From the NCBI GenBank assembly GCA_024681175.1, contig JAILBI010000256.1, forward strand, positions 1 to 8,352: a stretch of DNA of 8,352 bases, given 5' to 3'. Positions 5,306 to 8,352 of the stretch are shown here, piece by piece (position 1 is the stretch's first letter; every line of letters starts with the position of its first letter). The notes beneath the pieces are model-generated. The model saw nothing but the letters and a program-made list of their open reading frames with translations, ran no database searches and had not been told where the DNA came from. The translations under genes were made by a program, and so were the position numbers. This DNA is from Acholeplasmatales bacterium (lineage in GTDB: Bacteria; Bacillota_I; Bacilli_A; Acholeplasmatales; Anaeroplasmataceae).

Positions 5306-6882
5306 GATTTAAAGATTATATTTATACATCAAGAAAGATGTATGGAACAAAAAATATTATATTTATAATAATTGGATTCATATTTTCCTTATCTATTATT
5401 TTTTCAATCATATTCATTTCCTATCAGTTTAGATATGGAATTGTAGATACCATTAATAATGATTACCCAGAATATGATTCAATGTATATTAAAGATAATC
5501 ATAGAAAATCACTAAATTATGATTATGATGAATATAAAAATAAATATGGAATAGATGAATTGGTTTCAACTTTGTTTGTGTGGCCAAATCGTAGTAGAAA
5601 CAAAGAGATTTACTTAGATGGTGAAGAAATTTCGTATGATTTTGAGGATGTTACACAGGAAGATGATTTTTATTCTTATTGGATATTTGATGATAACGTT
5701 TCAGATGATTTTTATACAAAATACGATGAAAAATATTTAAAAAGATATGGTAAAGGGGATGCAATATTAGCTGGTGAGTCATTTAAAGATGACAAGGATG
5801 AAATAATGGTATCTGATGCTTTTTGCAATCTTCTGGGAATAAATTATGATGACATCATTGGAAAAAAAGTCTCATATTTGATTTATTTTAATAAACAAAA
5901 TAATCAAGAAATATATGTAAAAGATGATGTGACTGGAGAATATAAAATATATAATAATTCTGATCCGATTGAATATTATGAATTTAAAGATTATAAAATT
6001 ATTGGCGTATATAATGATTTTATGGTAAATCGTACACCAAGCCGTAGGGAATCTGGTGCCACAAACACATATTTTATGGTGAAAAGAAGTAGTGTTGTAG
6101 ATCTTGATACTGCAAGAATGAGAAAATATGAAGATGGCTATGAATATTATGATAATGATAATTATTATTTTGATGAAGAACCATCTGCTGCGTTTGAGAA
6201 GATTTATAATAATCAAGGAATATGTCATATTGGTTCACCAGGAGAAAAAATCGGTAGAAATAGCGAAGAATCGAGTGATGATAAAAATGTTTTATTTTTA
6301 AATTATTGTTATTTCAATGATTTTGATAGTGGATATTCTTTTTATAAAATGATAAAAGATTCTAATAATTCAAGATCATTTGATTACTATGAGAATACAA
6401 GATTGGACCAGATTTATTCATTTATGCCATTTTATGAGCTTATTAGTAAAATTTTACTTATTAGTACAATTGTTTTAGTCTTGATAGCTATGATTAACAC
6501 ATTAAGGATAATGCAAAAATATATTAAAAATAGTATGGGATTTTTATCAATGTCTCTTGCAATTGGTATGAAGAAAAAATCTATATACATTCTTACATAT
6601 ATAGAGATGATTAAATCTGCATTTTATTCTTTGATACCTGCAGTATTAATATCACTTTCACCATGTATTTTATTTAATAATTATATGACTCAAAGACTTA
6701 GAATGCATGAAAAAGCGGTTGAAAATAGTTATATGTTTAATTTTAATGTTAGTTTTAGTTCATACCCTTGGATTATATTAATTTCTTTCTTTTCCTTTGT
6801 CTTAATAGTTTTCATACTCTCTTCAATAATTTTGAAAATTTCTGACAGGAAAATGTTGATTAATAGATTGAATGGAGAATAA
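5302..6882 (+). CDS. MacB/FtsX-like ABC transporter permease
   Basis: A 526-residue membrane protein with the four-helix MacB/FtsX plan. Helix 1 is at about 18-43, a very large extracellular domain spans about 44-378, and helices 2-4 lie at about 380-402, 428-458 and 490-512. The external domain holds the MacB-type pattern EIMVSDAFCNLLGI (167-180) then IIGKKVSY (185-192), and later YKIIGVYND (231-239). The segment MSLAIGMKKKSIYIL (417-431) before helix 3 is the cytoplasmic coupling stretch that contacts the ATPase in this family. Such transporters act as mechanotransmitters or exporters of peptides and lipids rather than as alternating-access pumps. The ATG overlaps the protease stop by four bases, so synthesis is coupled to the protease. 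The ATPase follows after two bases. The extracellular domain, about 330 residues rich in Asp and Tyr, is larger than in typical relatives and may bind an external partner. Confidence 0.85.
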   Translation: MRFKDYIYTSRKMYGTKNIIFIIIGFIFSLSIIFSIIFISYQFRYGIVDTINNDYPEYDSMYIKDNHRKSLNYDYDEYKNKYGIDELVSTLFVWPNRSRNKEIYLDGEEISYDFEDVTQEDDFYSYWIFDDNVSDDFYTKYDEKYLKRYGKGDAILAGESFKDDKDEIMVSDAFCNLLGINYDDIIGKKVSYLIYFNKQNNQEIYVKDDVTGEYKIYNNSDPIEYYEFKDYKIIGVYNDFMVNRTPSRRESGATNTYFMVKRSSVVDLDTARMRKYEDGYEYYDNDNYYFDEEPSAAFEKIYNNQGICHIGSPGEKIGRNSEESSDDKNVLFLNYCYFNDFDSGYSFYKMIKDSNNSRSFDYYENTRLDQIYSFMPFYELISKILLISTIVLVLIAMINTLRIMQKYIKNSMGFLSMSLAIGMKKKSIYILTYIEMIKSAFYSLIPAVLISLSPCILFNNYMTQRLRMHEKAVENSYMFNFNVSFSSYPWIILISFFSFVLIVFILSSIILKISDRKMLINRLNGE

Positions 6883-6884
6883 AT

Positions 6885-7568
6885 ATGATAATTCTTAATA
6901 ATATAAATAAGACCTATGAAAACAAAGATATCAAGGTGGAAGCACTGAAAAACATTAATTTAAAAATCGATAAAGGCCTTACTGTAATTTTAGGCAAAAG
7001 TGGCTCTGGCAAATCAACACTTATGAATTTAATAGGAGCTTTAGATAAACCAACATCTGGAGAAATATATTTTGATGATAAAAAAATTACTGATTTAAAA
7101 GATAATTATTTAGCTGTCTTTAGGAATAAAAATGTTGGATATATTTTCCAGTTTTTCTATCTTGAACCTCATCTAAAAGTTGTAGATAATATATGTTTGC
7201 CTCTTACTATTAATGGGATACCTAGAGCAGATAGAGAAGAAAAGGCCTTGAAATATCTTGAAATGCTTGGACTTAATTCAAAGGGTAATCAAATGACTGG
7301 AAAGCTTTCAGGTGGTGAGATGCAAAGGGTATGTATTGCAAGAGCGCTTATTAATGATCCTTTATGCATTTTAGCAGATGAACCAACAGGAAATCTTGAT
7401 AATGAAAATGCAATAGCTGTAATGGATTTATTGAAAAGTATTTCTAATAAAGGAAAAATTGTAATCCTTGTTACACATAATGAAGATTTTGCAAAGAAAT
7501 ATGCTGATAGAATAATAAGAATTGAAAATGGCCAAATCGTTGGTGATGAGATGAATGAAAATAATTGA
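6885..7568 (+). CDS. ABC transporter ATP-binding protein (MacB/LolD-like)
   Basis: A complete 227-residue cytoplasmic ATPase of the LolD/MacB/FtsE type. It has Walker A GKSGSGKST (37-45), Q-loop Gln89 in GYIFQ, signature LSGGE (141-145), Walker B CILADEP with Glu166, D-loop NLD (170-172) and switch His198 in VTHNE. All residues needed for ATP hydrolysis are present. It begins two bases after the first permease stop, with TGGAGA six bases before its ATG. Its 3' end overlaps the second permease gene by 14 bases. One ATPase between two FtsX-like permeases suggests a homodimeric ATPase driving a heterodimeric permease. The substrate cannot be read from this subunit. Confidence 0.96.
   Translation: MIILNNINKTYENKDIKVEALKNINLKIDKGLTVILGKSGSGKSTLMNLIGALDKPTSGEIYFDDKKITDLKDNYLAVFRNKNVGYIFQFFYLEPHLKVVDNICLPLTINGIPRADREEKALKYLEMLGLNSKGNQMTGKLSGGEMQRVCIARALINDPLCILADEPTGNLDNENAIAVMDLLKSISNKGKIVILVTHNEDFAKKYADRIIRIENGQIVGDEMNENN
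7542..7550 (+). promoter_or_regulatory. Ribosome binding site inside the ATPase gene for the second permease
   Basis: GGTGATGAG lies four bases before the ATG at 7555, within the last codons of the ATPase gene. It supports the overlapping start of the second permease. Confidence 0.6.
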
Positions 7569-8352
7569 TTTAATAAAATTTACCCTTCTTCAAATAAAAT
7601 ATAATTTATTTAGATTTTTCATCACATCTTTATTGTTTTCATTATGTATATTTCTTATATCGTTTTCTTTAGAACAAGGATTTAGTGTTTCAAATAATTA
7701 CAAAAATGCATATGATGGTTATATATCATATCATGGATTTCATATATCATGTAAAACTAAGTATTATGAAGAAGACATAGATTTAATTAAAGATCATATA
7801 TTAAATACTAAAATAAATCTTATTGAAAAAACTACTTCATTTGAACTTGTTTATAATTATAATGATGGAGATAATATCAAAAATAATTATGAAGATTTAA
7901 TTGATGCATATTCATATTCAGAAAAAGTATTAAAAAATAGACAAGAAAAAGTTCCAGAATATAAATATATTTTTTCAAAAGAACGAGCAGTAGATGACTA
8001 TGATAAAGGGCTTGATAAAATAAATCTTGTAAGTATAGTTTGTATTTGCATTGCCATACTAACATTTATTATTTCATTACTTTTATTAAAAAGCAGTATT
8101 AATTATGCTGCAGATGATTACAACAAAATAGTATCAATTTTAATGGCATATGGAGCTAAAAAAAGAGAAATAAAATTCATTATTTTATTAAATATATTTT
8201 TAACATTAATAATTGGCTTAGGTATTTCATTTATCTTTCTTTTTATTTCATCATATATGAATGAAATTATAGAAAATATTTTTAAGCAAAGCCTTGCAGA
8301 TGATGTAAGAAATTATATTAAAAATAATAATTATAAATATATTTCATATAAT
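7555..8352 (+). CDS. Second FtsX-like ABC permease, truncated by window end
   Basis: An open frame from the ATG at 7555 to the last base, 266 codons without a stop; the 3' end is outside the window. It begins MKIIDLIKFTLLQIKYN, has helix 1 at about 20-38, an extracellular segment of only about 115 residues (39-157), helix 2 at about 158-178, the coupling stretch ILMAYGAKKREIKF (195-208), which is the usual FtsX/MacB pattern, and helix 3 at about 208-232. A fourth helix is expected beyond the edge. It overlaps the ATPase gene by 14 bases. It probably forms a heterodimer with the 526-residue permease, whose external domain is nearly three times larger, giving an asymmetric transporter. Continuation as a longer multi-helix protein cannot be excluded. 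Confidence 0.82.
   Translation, partial: MKIIDLIKFTLLQIKYNLFRFFITSLLFSLCIFLISFSLEQGFSVSNNYKNAYDGYISYHGFHISCKTKYYEEDIDLIKDHILNTKINLIEKTTSFELVYNYNDGDNIKNNYEDLIDAYSYSEKVLKNRQEKVPEYKYIFSKERAVDDYDKGLDKINLVSIVCICIAILTFIISLLLLKSSINYAADDYNKIVSILMAYGAKKREIKFIILLNIFLTLIIGLGISFIFLFISSYMNEIIENIFKQSLADDVRNYIKNNNYKYISYN

Noticed and set aside
5872..6228. Minus-strand 118-codon frame resembling a membrane protein
   Set aside because: The Ile/Phe-rich runs are simply the complement of Asp/Tyr/Asn codons (GAT, TAT, AAT) in the permease external domain.
7877..8065. Minus-strand 62-codon frame
   Set aside because: It is antisense to the second permease gene, which is open through the whole region and has family motifs.
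1..8352. Mycoplasma-type code with TGA read as Trp
   Set aside because: TGA ends hipB, the protease gene and the ATPase gene at the expected lengths, and Trp codons are TGG.
1..8352. tRNA or rRNA genes, CRISPR arrays, transposases or integrases
   Set aside because: None was seen on either strand. The gaps are too short and too A+T-rich, with no cloverleaf, spaced-repeat or transposase pattern.

Overview
The window is a stretch of A+T-rich DNA (very roughly three quarters A+T) with strong Shine-Dalgarno sites, short gaps and frequent ATGA-type gene overlaps. TGA is a genuine stop codon (hipB, the protease gene and the ABC ATPase gene end with it) and tryptophan is read from TGG, so this is not a code-4 Mycoplasma. 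The most economical reading is a low-GC Bacillota, possibly a gut Bacilli/Erysipelotrichia or RF39-like lineage. The species cannot be told from the sequence.

Region 1 (about 1-1790) is a self-contained hipBA toxin-antitoxin module. It has a control region with two TGCAA-N4-TTGCA type operators, a HipB-like XRE repressor starting at 141, and an intact HipA-like Ser/Thr kinase overlapping it by four bases. A perfect 10-bp-stem intrinsic terminator follows. The first bases of the window look like the 3' half of a similar terminator belonging to the gene upstream.

Region 2 (about 1791-8352, running off the right edge) is one tightly packed rightward operon and is the interesting part. After a leader with a GC-rich hairpin, the order is: (i) a small ECF-type sigma factor; (ii) a type II membrane protein with a short cytoplasmic N-terminus, one transmembrane helix and an extracellular domain I recognise as a divergent serpin, placed exactly where an anti-sigma factor normally sits; (iii) a secreted chymotrypsin-fold protease related to glutamyl endopeptidases (S1B/V8 group), whose nucleophilic serine is replaced by cysteine; (iv) a four-helix MacB/FtsX-like permease; (v) its ABC ATPase; (vi) a second FtsX-like permease, cut by the window end.

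How they may work together (inference): the membrane serpin would hold the sigma factor and use its protease-sensitive reactive loop as a sensor or bait outside the cell. The secreted Cys-protease made from the same operon, or a foreign protease, would cleave or bind it, and the change would be passed through the membrane to release sigma. The ABC transporter would export, protect against, or transmit a signal about a peptide connected with the proteolysis. A sigma/anti-sigma pair whose ectodomain is a serpin, beside a cognate-looking Cys-nucleophile trypsin-fold protease, is not a system I know to be described.
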